Origin: CAYRIY01 sp964424335
GTDB lineage: Bacteria; Bacillota; Limnochordia; DTU080; RSA5
DNA length: 64,000 bases
Direction of reading: 5' to 3'
Assembly: GCA_964424335.1 (NCBI GenBank)
Contig: CAYRIY010000004.1
Coordinates: forward strand, 21,108-85,107
Position numbers and translations under genes: made by a program. Of this stretch, positions 7,870 through 15,554 are shown in pieces. Below the pieces are notes generated by a model. It was given only the letters and a program-made list of their open reading frames with translations. It was not told where the DNA came from and searched no databases. Positions within the stretch are counted from its first letter, which is position 1, and each line of letters starts with the position of its first letter.

Positions 7870-8991
7870 TCATACGACGCTCTCGGCAACGCCTTGTGCG
7901 ACGCCGCTCTTTTTGTACGCAAGGTGTCTTGCAAACTCGGCCGGAGAGCGATCCGCCATGCTTGCAGCCTCCGTCTCGCCGGCCCGGTGAAAGGAGATCC
8001 GTCCGGTCCGGGAGTTTGCCTCCAGGAGCCAGCATCTGTAGTCTTTATCGATTGCAAAATCGATGCCGAGTTCTGCTACGAGGCGGGTCGTCTTGCTCGT
8101 CGCCTCCGCGGTTTCGATGGCGAGGCGCTTGATGCTCTCGATGATCTCTGCGACTTGATGATCATCCGCGCCGGTTTCGGCCAAGATTTCGTGCAATTTG
8201 CGTGCGCTTCCCCCGGCGTGGATGTTTGTGACTTTGCTCCGTCGACCGCCAAGCCGTGCGACGACTCCGGTGACGCGCCATTCTCCGTCGCCATGACGCT
8301 GAACGAGCGCCCGGATGTCGAAAGGCCTGCCGTCGTACTTTAGGACGTCGATCGCCATCTGGACGATGCGCGGCCTTCCGCCGCCGCAGCGTGCGCTCAC
8401 GGCGCCGATCGTGCGGACCATGCCCGATCGGACGCCGCGCCCTCCATGAATCCGGTACCGATACCCTCCGGGCACGCGCTTGACCCACGCCACGCCCTTT
8501 CCCTGACCGCCGTTGATCGGTTTTACGTATACTTCACCGTACTGTTTGAGCATCGAGTAGAGCGTCGTTTTCGTCAGCACGCGGGTTGGGGGGAGGATCG
8601 GGGCGAGGGTCGGGTTTTTCCGCCATACCTTGTACATGCCCCATTTGCCCGTGAGGCGGGTGTTGAACATCGGTATCTTCATGCGCGCAAAACGACGTCG
8701 GACCGAGGGAATGCCGGCGAGGTCCGCTCTGCCTTTGGGCGACACGCGGTCGAAGACGGCGTCGGGAAATCGGTAGATTCCTTTTCGCCATCGCCCGTTC
8801 ACCATTGTCCAGCCTCGAATCCGCCTGCGCGACCAGAGGACGTCGCGCGGAGAGAAGATGAACACTTCGACCCCGATGGTCCTTGCTTCCTTGATCAACC
8901 TGCGAAAAAACGTGGTCTGCTCCTGATAGGGACGGGTCTTGGATGAACGCCTGGCACAAAGGACACCTAAATAGACGTCGGGTTGTGACAA
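7870..8991 (-). CDS. YheC/YheD-family ATP-grasp protein, first gene of the cluster
   Basis: Preferred start is a TTG at 8991 with AAGGGGAG about 8 bases upstream, giving 373 residues beginning MSQPDVYLGVLCARRS. An ATG at 9183 in the same frame would add 64 basic residues unlike the family and would start only 9 bases from a PurBox. Landmarks: VYLGVLCARR, VEVFIFSPRDVLWSRRR, VYVKPINGGQGKGVAWV (ATP loop), FDIRALVQRH, NIHAGGSARKL, and LGIDFAIDKDYRCWLLEANSRTGR (metal site). The gene is transcribed divergently from purB, so its promoter must lie within about 9000-9190. I could not identify it, including no convincing sporulation sigma site. Confidence 0.85.
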   Translation of the reverse strand: MSQPDVYLGVLCARRSSKTRPYQEQTTFFRRLIKEARTIGVEVFIFSPRDVLWSRRRIRGWTMVNGRWRKGIYRFPDAVFDRVSPKGRADLAGIPSVRRRFARMKIPMFNTRLTGKWGMYKVWRKNPTLAPILPPTRVLTKTTLYSMLKQYGEVYVKPINGGQGKGVAWVKRVPGGYRYRIHGGRGVRSGMVRTIGAVSARCGGGRPRIVQMAIDVLKYDGRPFDIRALVQRHGDGEWRVTGVVARLGGRRSKVTNIHAGGSARKLHEILAETGADDHQVAEIIESIKRLAIETAEATSKTTRLVAELGIDFAIDKDYRCWLLEANSRTGRISFHRAGETEAASMADRSPAEFARHLAYKKSGVAQGVAESVV

Positions 8992-9191
8992 ACTGGAGCT
9001 CCCCTTGAGGCGGGCAGCGCCCTGGCGACACGAAACCTTTTTCGAAAACACGCGGCGAGGGCAGGGCGCGGCGAGCACGCGTTTTGGCTGTGGCAGGAGC
9101 AATGTACGCTTGAGCGAAGGCTGTTGGATACAACCCGGCGCTCCTATTTTCGAGAAGTTCGACTTCCGAACAATGGGGCGCAAACAACGTT

Positions 9192-9205
9192 AATGTTCGT
9201 CTTTT
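9192..9205 (-). promoter_or_regulatory. PurBox, reverse orientation
   Basis: On the minus strand the 14 bases read AAAAGACGAACATT, matching the CGAAC core of the B. subtilis PurR PurBox (AWWWCCGAACWWT, from memory). It lies just upstream of the -35 element of the purB promoter and faces the second copy at 9254-9267. Confidence 0.75.
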
Positions 9206-9207
9206 GC

Positions 9208-9236
9208 TTGACGCATACCGGACAACGTGCTAACAT
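9208..9236 (+). promoter_or_regulatory. Sigma-A promoter of the purine operon
   Basis: TTGACG at 9208-9213 and TAACAT at 9231-9236 are separated by exactly 17 bases. Expected transcription start is near 9243, about 85 bases ahead of the purB GTG. A small hairpin (GGGAC/GTCCC, 9273-9287) lies in the leader; there is no long leader suggesting a purine riboswitch. Confidence 0.75.
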
Positions 9237-9253
9237 TGGGCCGTATCGCCACG

Positions 9254-9267
9254 AAAACACGAACATT
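9254..9267 (+). promoter_or_regulatory. PurBox, forward orientation
   Basis: AAAACACGAACATT forms an inverted pair with the box at 9192-9205, sharing the ACGAACATT half. The two boxes flank the promoter, so a PurR-type repressor bound to both could close it. B. subtilis PurBox pairs are usually spaced more tightly (about 16-17 bases) than the 48 bases here. Confidence 0.7.
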
Positions 9268-9328
9268 CAACCGGGACCTTACGTCCCTCGTCACGTGAGC
9301 GAGCTGGGCCCGGTGAGGAGGTAGACCT

Positions 9329-10723
9329 GTGGAGCGCAACGTGTTCTCCTCCATCAGTCCACTCGACCATCGCTATTACGTCAGCTCGCCCGAGCTGTTT
9401 GACCGTTTGTCACAATACTTGTCCGAAGAAGCCACGATTGCATATCAGGCCCGGGTCGAGGCCGCGCTCGTCAAGGCGCTGGTCCGCAAGGGGATTTGTC
9501 CTCAGTCTGTGAGCGACGAGGTGGAGGCGGCGATCAGAGCCGTTCGTCCCGACGAGGTCTACGAGGAAGAGCGCAAGACTCACCACAACATCCGAGCGCT
9601 CGTCAATGTCATCCGCTCCAAGGTCTCAGACGAGGCCAAGCCTTTCGTTCACTTCACCGCCACGTCCATGGACATCACGGACACAGCCCGATCGCTTCAG
9701 TACCGCGACGTGACCGAGCACGTACTGCTCCCGCAGCTCAAAGAGCTGATGAACGTGTTGATCGCGCTCGCAAGACGAGAGGCGGACCGCGTCCAAGTGG
9801 GCCGGACACACGGTCAACACGCCGTGCCGATCACCTTTGGCTTTGCCGTGGCGGAGTACGTGAGCCGCCTTGGCGGTCGCATCGAGCTGATCGCACGGAG
9901 CGCGGCGGCGCTAAGAGGCAAGATGGCCGGGGCGGTCGGAGCGTACAACGCCTCGCGGCTCTTTTTTGACGACCCGGAGGCGTTTGAGGCCGATGTCCTC
10001 GGAGAACTTGGAATGGAAGCCGCCGATCACGCGACGCAGATCGTCGAACCCGAGTACGTCGCGGATTTCATCCATGCGATCGTCAGCGCATTTGGCGTTC
10101 TCGCCAACTTCGCAGATGACATCCGCCACTTGCAGCGCACCGAGATCGGAGAAGTGGGCGAAGCGTTCGACGTCCACCAAGTCGGATCGTCGACGATGCC
10201 TCACAAGCGAAATCCTTGGAACTACGAGCACGTGAAGAGTTTGTGGAAGACGTTCGCACCGAGGATGCAGACGATCTACCTCGATCAGATCTCCGAGCAC
10301 CAGCGGGACCTTACCAATTCGGCGTCGGCCAGATTCACGGCCGAGCTGATTGCGGGCTTCGCGGCGGCCGTCGACCGGTTGACCCGGGTGACCAAAAAAC
10401 TCGTGGTCGACCATGGTCGTATGGAGCAAAACTTCCAAAGCACCCAAGGGTACGTCATCGCGGAGCCGCTCTACATTCTCCTCGCCGCGTGCGGCCATCC
10501 CGATGCACACGAAGCGGTGCGCAAACTCACCCTCAAGTCAGAGCAAAACGAAGGCTCCCTCTACGACTTGGCGAAAGCGGACCCGGAGTTGCGGCCGTAC
10601 GTAGAGCGTTTCACGCCCGAACAGGCGCGGGTGCTGCAGGACCCCAGAGAGTACGTGGGAATCGCGGCGAGTAAAGCGCGGAAAGTCTGCGACCGGTGGG
10701 AAGCCCGGATGGCAAGCATCTAG
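9329..10723 (+). CDS. purB: Adenylosuccinate lyase
   Basis: Cleaves SAICAR to AICAR plus fumarate and adenylosuccinate to AMP plus fumarate. The fumarase/aspartase-superfamily signature GSSTMPHKRNP is present in the middle of the chain, and THGQHAVPITFGFAVAEY holds the conserved His region. The 464 residues are longer than the ~430-residue B. subtilis enzyme and closer to the E. coli-type length. The start is a GTG behind GTGAGGAGG. It is the first gene of the operon, directly after the PurBox-flanked promoter. In B. subtilis purE and purK precede it and purC follows; all three are absent here and must be elsewhere. Confidence 0.96.
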   Translation: MERNVFSSISPLDHRYYVSSPELFDRLSQYLSEEATIAYQARVEAALVKALVRKGICPQSVSDEVEAAIRAVRPDEVYEEERKTHHNIRALVNVIRSKVSDEAKPFVHFTATSMDITDTARSLQYRDVTEHVLLPQLKELMNVLIALARREADRVQVGRTHGQHAVPITFGFAVAEYVSRLGGRIELIARSAAALRGKMAGAVGAYNASRLFFDDPEAFEADVLGELGMEAADHATQIVEPEYVADFIHAIVSAFGVLANFADDIRHLQRTEIGEVGEAFDVHQVGSSTMPHKRNPWNYEHVKSLWKTFAPRMQTIYLDQISEHQRDLTNSASARFTAELIAGFAAAVDRLTRVTKKLVVDHGRMEQNFQSTQGYVIAEPLYILLAACGHPDAHEAVRKLTLKSEQNEGSLYDLAKADPELRPYVERFTPEQARVLQDPREYVGIAASKARKVCDRWEARMASI

Positions 10724-10783
10724 GCCTCTTACATGGCGCGAAGTTCAGGCGCCCACAGCGAACAACAAAGGAGCGCTGCCAGC

Positions 10784-11035
10784 ATGACGTATCGAGCGAA
10801 AGTTTACGTGACGTTGAAAGAAGGCGTGCTCGACCCGCAGGGAAACGCGGTTCGACAAGGATTGAACTCGTTGGGTCACTCGGTGCAGGACGTTCGGGTC
10901 GGACGGTTTATCGTGCTCACCCTAGAGGCCGAGGATGAAGCGTCGGCCAAGGCCCAGGTCGAGGAGATGTGCCGCCGCCTCCTGGCAAACCCTGTAATCG
11001 AAGATTACACGTTCGATACGCCCGAGGAGGTGTAG
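10784..11035 (+). CDS. purS: Phosphoribosylformylglycinamidine synthase subunit PurS
   Basis: The 83-residue product (MTYRAKVYVTLKEGVLDPQG...) is the small structural subunit that bridges PurQ and PurL in the FGAM synthetase complex. It has the family's VRVGRFIVLTLE strand and the ANPVIEDYTFD C-terminus. The ATG at 10784 follows AAAGGAG; a longer in-frame extension upstream (from 10733) has no family match. It lies between purB and purQ, 6 bases before purQ. Confidence 0.95.
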   Translation: MTYRAKVYVTLKEGVLDPQGNAVRQGLNSLGHSVQDVRVGRFIVLTLEAEDEASAKAQVEEMCRRLLANPVIEDYTFDTPEEV

Positions 11036-11041
11036 CGCGCC

Positions 11042-11758
11042 TTGCGATTTGCGGTTTTGGTTTTCCCCGGTTCAAATTGCGATTCGGACTGTTTCAACAC
11101 GCTCAAAGAGTTTGAGGGCGCCGAAGTCGAGTACGTGTGGCATCAGGAGACCGACATCGACCGCTTTGACGCCGTAATTTTGCCCGGTGGATTTTCGTAC
11201 GGCGACTATTTGAGACCGGGGGCGATTGCGCGCTTCTCACCGGTCATGGGCGCCGTAGCGAAGTACGCCGATCGGGGCGGGCTGGTCCTTGGAATTTGCA
11301 ATGGCTTTCAGATTTTGTGCGAAGCCGGGCTGCTTCCTGGGGCGTTGGTTCGCAATGCGTCGCGCCGGTTTCACTGCGAGATGCGCCCGATACGGGTCGA
11401 GCGAAACGACACGCCGTTTACCAATGCTTGTGCGGATGGCGAAACGCTCCTCATGCCCATCGCTCACGCGGAAGGGCGGTACTACGCAGACCCGGAGACG
11501 CTTGCTCGCTTGGAGGCCAATCGGCAAGTCATCTTTCGCTACGTCGACGAAAACGGGGAGGCGACGCCTGCCGGAAATCCGAACGGGTCGCTCGCAAACA
11601 TCGCCGGCATTTCGAGCGAGCGCGGCAATGTGGTCGGACTGATGCCTCATCCCGAACGAAACGCGGACACGATTTTAGGCGACGGGAGCGGCCGCAAAGT
11701 CCTCTTGTCGCTCGCAAGGGCGGTTTCTGGAGTTGAGAGGGGGCAGTTTGTCCGATGA
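11042..11758 (+). CDS. purQ: Phosphoribosylformylglycinamidine synthase, glutaminase subunit PurQ
   Basis: Class I glutamine amidotransferase subunit that supplies ammonia to PurL. The catalytic Cys lies in GLVLGICNGFQIL, and the His/Glu pair in GLMPHPERN near the C-terminus. The 238-residue length is normal for the small PurQ type paired with PurS and a short PurL. It starts with TTG behind GAGGTG and ends in an ATGA overlap with purL, so stoichiometric translation is expected. Confidence 0.95.
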   Translation: MRFAVLVFPGSNCDSDCFNTLKEFEGAEVEYVWHQETDIDRFDAVILPGGFSYGDYLRPGAIARFSPVMGAVAKYADRGGLVLGICNGFQILCEAGLLPGALVRNASRRFHCEMRPIRVERNDTPFTNACADGETLLMPIAHAEGRYYADPETLARLEANRQVIFRYVDENGEATPAGNPNGSLANIAGISSERGNVVGLMPHPERNADTILGDGSGRKVLLSLARAVSGVERGQFVR

Positions 11759-14019
11759 GCTACCCGGACGGCGCTTGGAGAGAGATGGGCCTCAAGGACA
11801 GCGAGTTTGAGCTCATTATTGAGGCGCTCGGCAGGCGGCCCAACTGGACTGAGCTCGGCATGTACGCCGTGCTTTGGTCCGAACACTGCGCGTACAAACA
11901 CTCGCGGCCGCTCTTTCACCTTTTCCCGACGGAAGGGGAACAAATTCTTCAAGGCGTCGGCGAGAACGCCGGCGTCGTAGACATCGGAGACGGCCTTGCC
12001 GTCACGTTCAAGGTGGAGTCCCACAACCACCCGTCGGCCATCGAGCCGTACCAAGGGGCTGCGACCGGCGTCGGCGGCATTTTGCGCGACATTTTCACGA
12101 TGGGCGCTCGGCCCATCGCGGTCCTCAATTCGCTCAGGTTTGGACCTCTAGACAGCGATAGGGTGCGTTATCTCTTTGAGGGCGTCGTCTCCGGCATCGC
12201 CGGCTACGGCAACGCGGTGGGTGTGCCGACGGTCGGCGGAGAGATCGCATTCGACGATGCGTACGCCGGCAACCCCCTCGTCAATGCGATGGCCGTCGGG
12301 CTCGTCCCTCACAAACACGTGCAGACGGCCGCGGCAAAAGGCGTAGGCAACCCTGTGATGGTCGTGGGCGCACGGACCGGTCGGGACGGCATCCACGGCG
12401 CGAGCTTCGCCTCGGCGGAACTCACCGAGGAGTCCGAGTCCAAGCGGCCCTCCGTCCAGGTGGGAGATCCCTTCACGGAAAAGCTCTTGATCGAGGCGTG
12501 CATGGAGTTAATCGAGTCCGGCGTCGTCGTCGGCATTCAGGACATGGGCGCCGCCGGCCTTACGAGCTCGTCGGCGGAGATGGCGGCGCGGGCCGGTTCA
12601 GGCATCGAGATGGACATCTTGAAAGTGCCAAGGCGCGAGCCCGGCATGAGCGCGTACGAGATCATGCTCTCCGAGTCGCAAGAGCGCATGCTGGTCGTTC
12701 CCAAGAAAGGCGCCGAGGACGAGGTAAAGCGGATCTTCGCGAAATGGGGCCTCGAGGCGGTCGTGGTCGGAAGAGTGACCGATGACGGGATGCTGAGGAT
12801 CAAAGAGGGCGATCAAGTGGTCGCGGAGGTCCCGGCAAAGTCCTTGTCGACGGATGGCGCTCCGAGCTATCGCCCGGAGGAAAGGCGACCCGCCTACATC
12901 GATGAACTGGTCAACGCTCCCATTCCCGACGACATTGAAGGAGACGCGGGTCAGATCCTCAAGACGCTGCTCTCCGATCCGAACATCGCAAACAAAGCGT
13001 GGGTTTACCGACAGTTCGACCACATGGTGCAGACCCGCACTGCGGTGCCGCCCGGCGTCGCAGACGCAGCGGTGCTGCGGCTGCGAGAGAGCGGGAAAGG
13101 GCTCGCCATGAGCATCGACTGCAACGCGCTCCACTGCTATGTCGATCCCAAGACGGGCGCAGCGGCGGCGGTCGCCGAAGCGGCGCGAAATCTCGTGTGC
13201 ACCGGCGCTCGGCCTCTTGCTTTGACCGATGGGATGAACTTCGGCAATCCGGAAAAGCCCGAAGTGTACTGGCAGCTTCATCGATCCGTCGAAGGGATTG
13301 CGATGGCGGCGCGCGCGCTCGGCACGCCGGTGACGGGCGGCAACGTGAGCCTTTACAACGAGTCGGAAGGGAGCGCGATTCCTCCGACGCCCATCATCGG
13401 TATGGTCGGCTTGCTCGAACGGGTCGAGGCGCGCCTTACGCAAGGGTTCAAAGAGCCGGGAGACATCGTTTACCTGCTTGGCGAACACTGCGGCGAGCTT
13501 GGCGGCAGCCGCTATTTGAAAGCGCTCCACGACGTCATCAAAGGTCCTCTCCCGCCGCTTGACCTCGAGCTCGAGCGGCGCGTCCAAGAGGCCTGTCTTG
13601 CGGCGGCCGGCAAGGGGTATTTGAAGTCCGCTCACGACTGCTCCGAAGGCGGGCTTGCCGTGGCGCTTGCGGAGTCTTGCCTCACGGGACGATTGGGCGT
13701 GCGCGTGCAGTGGGAGCCGGCGGCGGGTCTTCGTTTGGATGCTCAGCTCTTTGGGGAAGGGTATAGCCGCATCGTGGTCACGGTAGCGCCTTCCGACGTC
13801 GAGGCGTTCGAGTCCCTTTTGGCGGACGCAGGCGTTCCCTGGAGCCGCATCGGTGTCGTCACCGCCCTCGAGGACGGTTACGCGCTTGAGGTTGGCGGTG
13901 TGCACATCAAGGAAGGTCTGGCCGACCTTGCAGACTGTTGGTACGGCAGCCTACCCCGGGCGATGGATGGCGCCGAGGCCGCGAGCGGCTTTGTGCCTCC
14001 GGCGCTTGCAAGAGCGTAG
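11755..14019 (+). CDS. purL: Phosphoribosylformylglycinamidine synthase, synthetase subunit PurL
   Basis: ATP-dependent conversion of FGAR to FGAM with ammonia from PurQ. The 754-residue length is that of small PurL, which needs PurS and PurQ. Visible motifs: TVKVESHNHPSAIEPY-type segment near residue 90 (here TFKVESHNHPSAIEPY), ATGVGGILRDIFTMGARP, VGVPTVGGEI, and the second-half ATP site VTGGNVSLYNES. The chain is intact with no frameshift. Long open frames on the opposite strand inside it are codon-bias shadows. Confidence 0.96.
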   Translation: MSYPDGAWREMGLKDSEFELIIEALGRRPNWTELGMYAVLWSEHCAYKHSRPLFHLFPTEGEQILQGVGENAGVVDIGDGLAVTFKVESHNHPSAIEPYQGAATGVGGILRDIFTMGARPIAVLNSLRFGPLDSDRVRYLFEGVVSGIAGYGNAVGVPTVGGEIAFDDAYAGNPLVNAMAVGLVPHKHVQTAAAKGVGNPVMVVGARTGRDGIHGASFASAELTEESESKRPSVQVGDPFTEKLLIEACMELIESGVVVGIQDMGAAGLTSSSAEMAARAGSGIEMDILKVPRREPGMSAYEIMLSESQERMLVVPKKGAEDEVKRIFAKWGLEAVVVGRVTDDGMLRIKEGDQVVAEVPAKSLSTDGAPSYRPEERRPAYIDELVNAPIPDDIEGDAGQILKTLLSDPNIANKAWVYRQFDHMVQTRTAVPPGVADAAVLRLRESGKGLAMSIDCNALHCYVDPKTGAAAAVAEAARNLVCTGARPLALTDGMNFGNPEKPEVYWQLHRSVEGIAMAARALGTPVTGGNVSLYNESEGSAIPPTPIIGMVGLLERVEARLTQGFKEPGDIVYLLGEHCGELGGSRYLKALHDVIKGPLPPLDLELERRVQEACLAAAGKGYLKSAHDCSEGGLAVALAESCLTGRLGVRVQWEPAAGLRLDAQLFGEGYSRIVVTVAPSDVEAFESLLADAGVPWSRIGVVTALEDGYALEVGGVHIKEGLADLADCWYGSLPRAMDGAEAASGFVPPALARA

Positions 14020-14028
14020 TGTAGACCG

Positions 14029-14066
14029 GCGCCTCTTTCACGTTTGATGAGGAGGCGCGCTTTTCG
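14029..14066 (+). terminator. Hairpin between purL and purF (possible attenuator)
   Basis: GCGCCTC (14029-14035) pairs with GAGGCGC (14052-14058) around a 16-base loop and is followed by GCTTTTCGTT. This is a moderate intrinsic-terminator shape inside the operon and might lower expression of purF and later genes. The T-tract is short. Confidence 0.4.
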
Positions 14067-14086
14067 TTGCAAAGGGAGGGCCTACC

Positions 14087-15517
14087 ATGTGCGGCATATT
14101 TGGGATGTTTAGTCGTGGCCCGGTCGACGCGGCCGGATTGACGTACCTTGGACTTTACGCCCTGCAGCACCGAGGCCAGGAGAGCGCCGGCATCGTGGTC
14201 TCCGACACGCAGCGCATGCGGCTCCACAAGGCGATGGGGCTCGTTCCCAACGTCTTTGACGACGCCGCTTTGGAATCAATGCCGGGCCGGATCAGCATCG
14301 GTCACGTCCGCTATTCGACGACCGGCGCCCCGCACATCGCGAACGCGCAGCCGCTCCTTGCTTTTTCGCGCCACGGGCAATTGGCGCTCGCCCACAACGG
14401 CAACCTGACGAATACCAACCTGCTCCGACATGAGCTTCTCGCGTCGGGATCGGCCTTTCAGACGACGACGGACAGCGAGGTAATCATCAATCTCATCGCG
14501 GCCGGAAACCACGACGAACCGCTCGAAGATGCCGTGCTCCGGACGGTGCGGCGGATCTCCGGAGGGTTTGCCATCGTGTTGATGACGAACGACGCGCTGA
14601 TCGGCATCCGTGATCCCCTTGGCATCCGGCCGCTTTCGATCGGACGCATGGGGGACGATTGGTTTTTCTCCTCCGAGTCGTGCGCCTTCGACATCGTCGG
14701 CGCAGATCTCGTACGAGACGTGCGGCCCGGCGAGATGGCGATCATCGACGAGCATGGATTGCGGTCTGTTCAGTTTGCTCCCGCGAGCAAAGACGCGTTT
14801 TGCATTTTCGAATTCATCTACTTTGCGAGGCCCGACAGCGTGATCGACGGAAAGAGCGTCCATGAGGTGCGCAAGGAGATCGGCCGACGCCTTGCAGACC
14901 AGCGCCGGATCGACGCTGATCTCGTCGTGCCCGCGCCCGACTCCGCCATGTCGGCGGCCCTCGGTTACGCGGAGCGATCGGGCATTCCATTTGACATTGG
15001 ACTTGCGAAAAACCGGTATGTGGGGCGCACATTCATTCAACCGACGCCGTCGATGCGTCGGACAGGCGTGCGCATCAAGCTTAATCCGATTTCCGAAACG
15101 GTGCGGGGTAAGCGCGTCATCCTCGTCGATGACTCGATCGTGCGAGGAACGACGAGCCAAAAGACGATCCAGCTCCTGCGCGAGGCCGGCGCCGCCAAGG
15201 TTCACATGGCCGTCGCGTCGCCTCCGTTTTCCCATCCGTGCCTTTATGGAATCGACGTGCCCACCGGCGACGAACTGATCGCATACCACCGTTCCGTCGA
15301 TGAGGTCTGTCGACTGATCGGCGCGGACTCGCTCGATTACCTCAATTTCAATTCGCTGTACGAAGCGGTCGGCATTTCGGGCGATCGACTGTGCACGGCA
15401 TGTTTTGGCGGCGGATATCCGACTGAGATCGAACCTGAGCATTTTGACGTCCCGGATCTCCTCGAGGACAAGAGAGGACGCGCCGTATCGGCGCCCATGG
15501 ACGGAAGTAACCGGTAG
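14087..15517 (+). CDS. purF: Amidophosphoribosyltransferase
   Basis: Commits PRPP to purine synthesis by making phosphoribosylamine with glutamine. The N-terminal nucleophile Cys directly follows the initiator Met (MCGIFGMFSRG), so only Met removal is needed; B. subtilis PurF has an 11-residue propeptide there. The four Fe-S ligand Cys positions of the B. subtilis-type enzyme are recognisable (DAFCIFEF, HPCLYGID, LCTACFGGG). The PRPP loop appears as RVILVDDSIVRGTTS. 476 residues is normal. A good AAAGGGAGG precedes the ATG. The Fe-S type is usually O2-sensitive, giving an added level of control. Confidence 0.96.
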   Translation: MCGIFGMFSRGPVDAAGLTYLGLYALQHRGQESAGIVVSDTQRMRLHKAMGLVPNVFDDAALESMPGRISIGHVRYSTTGAPHIANAQPLLAFSRHGQLALAHNGNLTNTNLLRHELLASGSAFQTTTDSEVIINLIAAGNHDEPLEDAVLRTVRRISGGFAIVLMTNDALIGIRDPLGIRPLSIGRMGDDWFFSSESCAFDIVGADLVRDVRPGEMAIIDEHGLRSVQFAPASKDAFCIFEFIYFARPDSVIDGKSVHEVRKEIGRRLADQRRIDADLVVPAPDSAMSAALGYAERSGIPFDIGLAKNRYVGRTFIQPTPSMRRTGVRIKLNPISETVRGKRVILVDDSIVRGTTSQKTIQLLREAGAAKVHMAVASPPFSHPCLYGIDVPTGDELIAYHRSVDEVCRLIGADSLDYLNFNSLYEAVGISGDRLCTACFGGGYPTEIEPEHFDVPDLLEDKRGRAVSAPMDGSNR

Positions 15518-15554
15518 ATGTTCAACGACTATTTGCAAAGGAATCGGTGCGCAT

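Noticed and set aside
8992..9183. N-terminal extension of the first YheC/YheD gene from ATG 9183
   Set aside because: The extra residues are basic and unlike the family, there is no ribosome site, and the TTG at 8991 has a strong one.
9183..9328. Purine riboswitch upstream of purB
   Set aside because: The leader after the predicted start is only about 85 bases and lacks the three-way junction pattern; PurBoxes explain control better.
12598..13905. 435-residue minus-strand open frame inside purL
   Set aside because: Codon-bias shadow of purL; composition rich in Arg/His and no recognisable domain.
14276..15538. 420-residue minus-strand open frame inside purF
   Set aside because: Shadow of purF, which is intact on the plus strand with all motifs.
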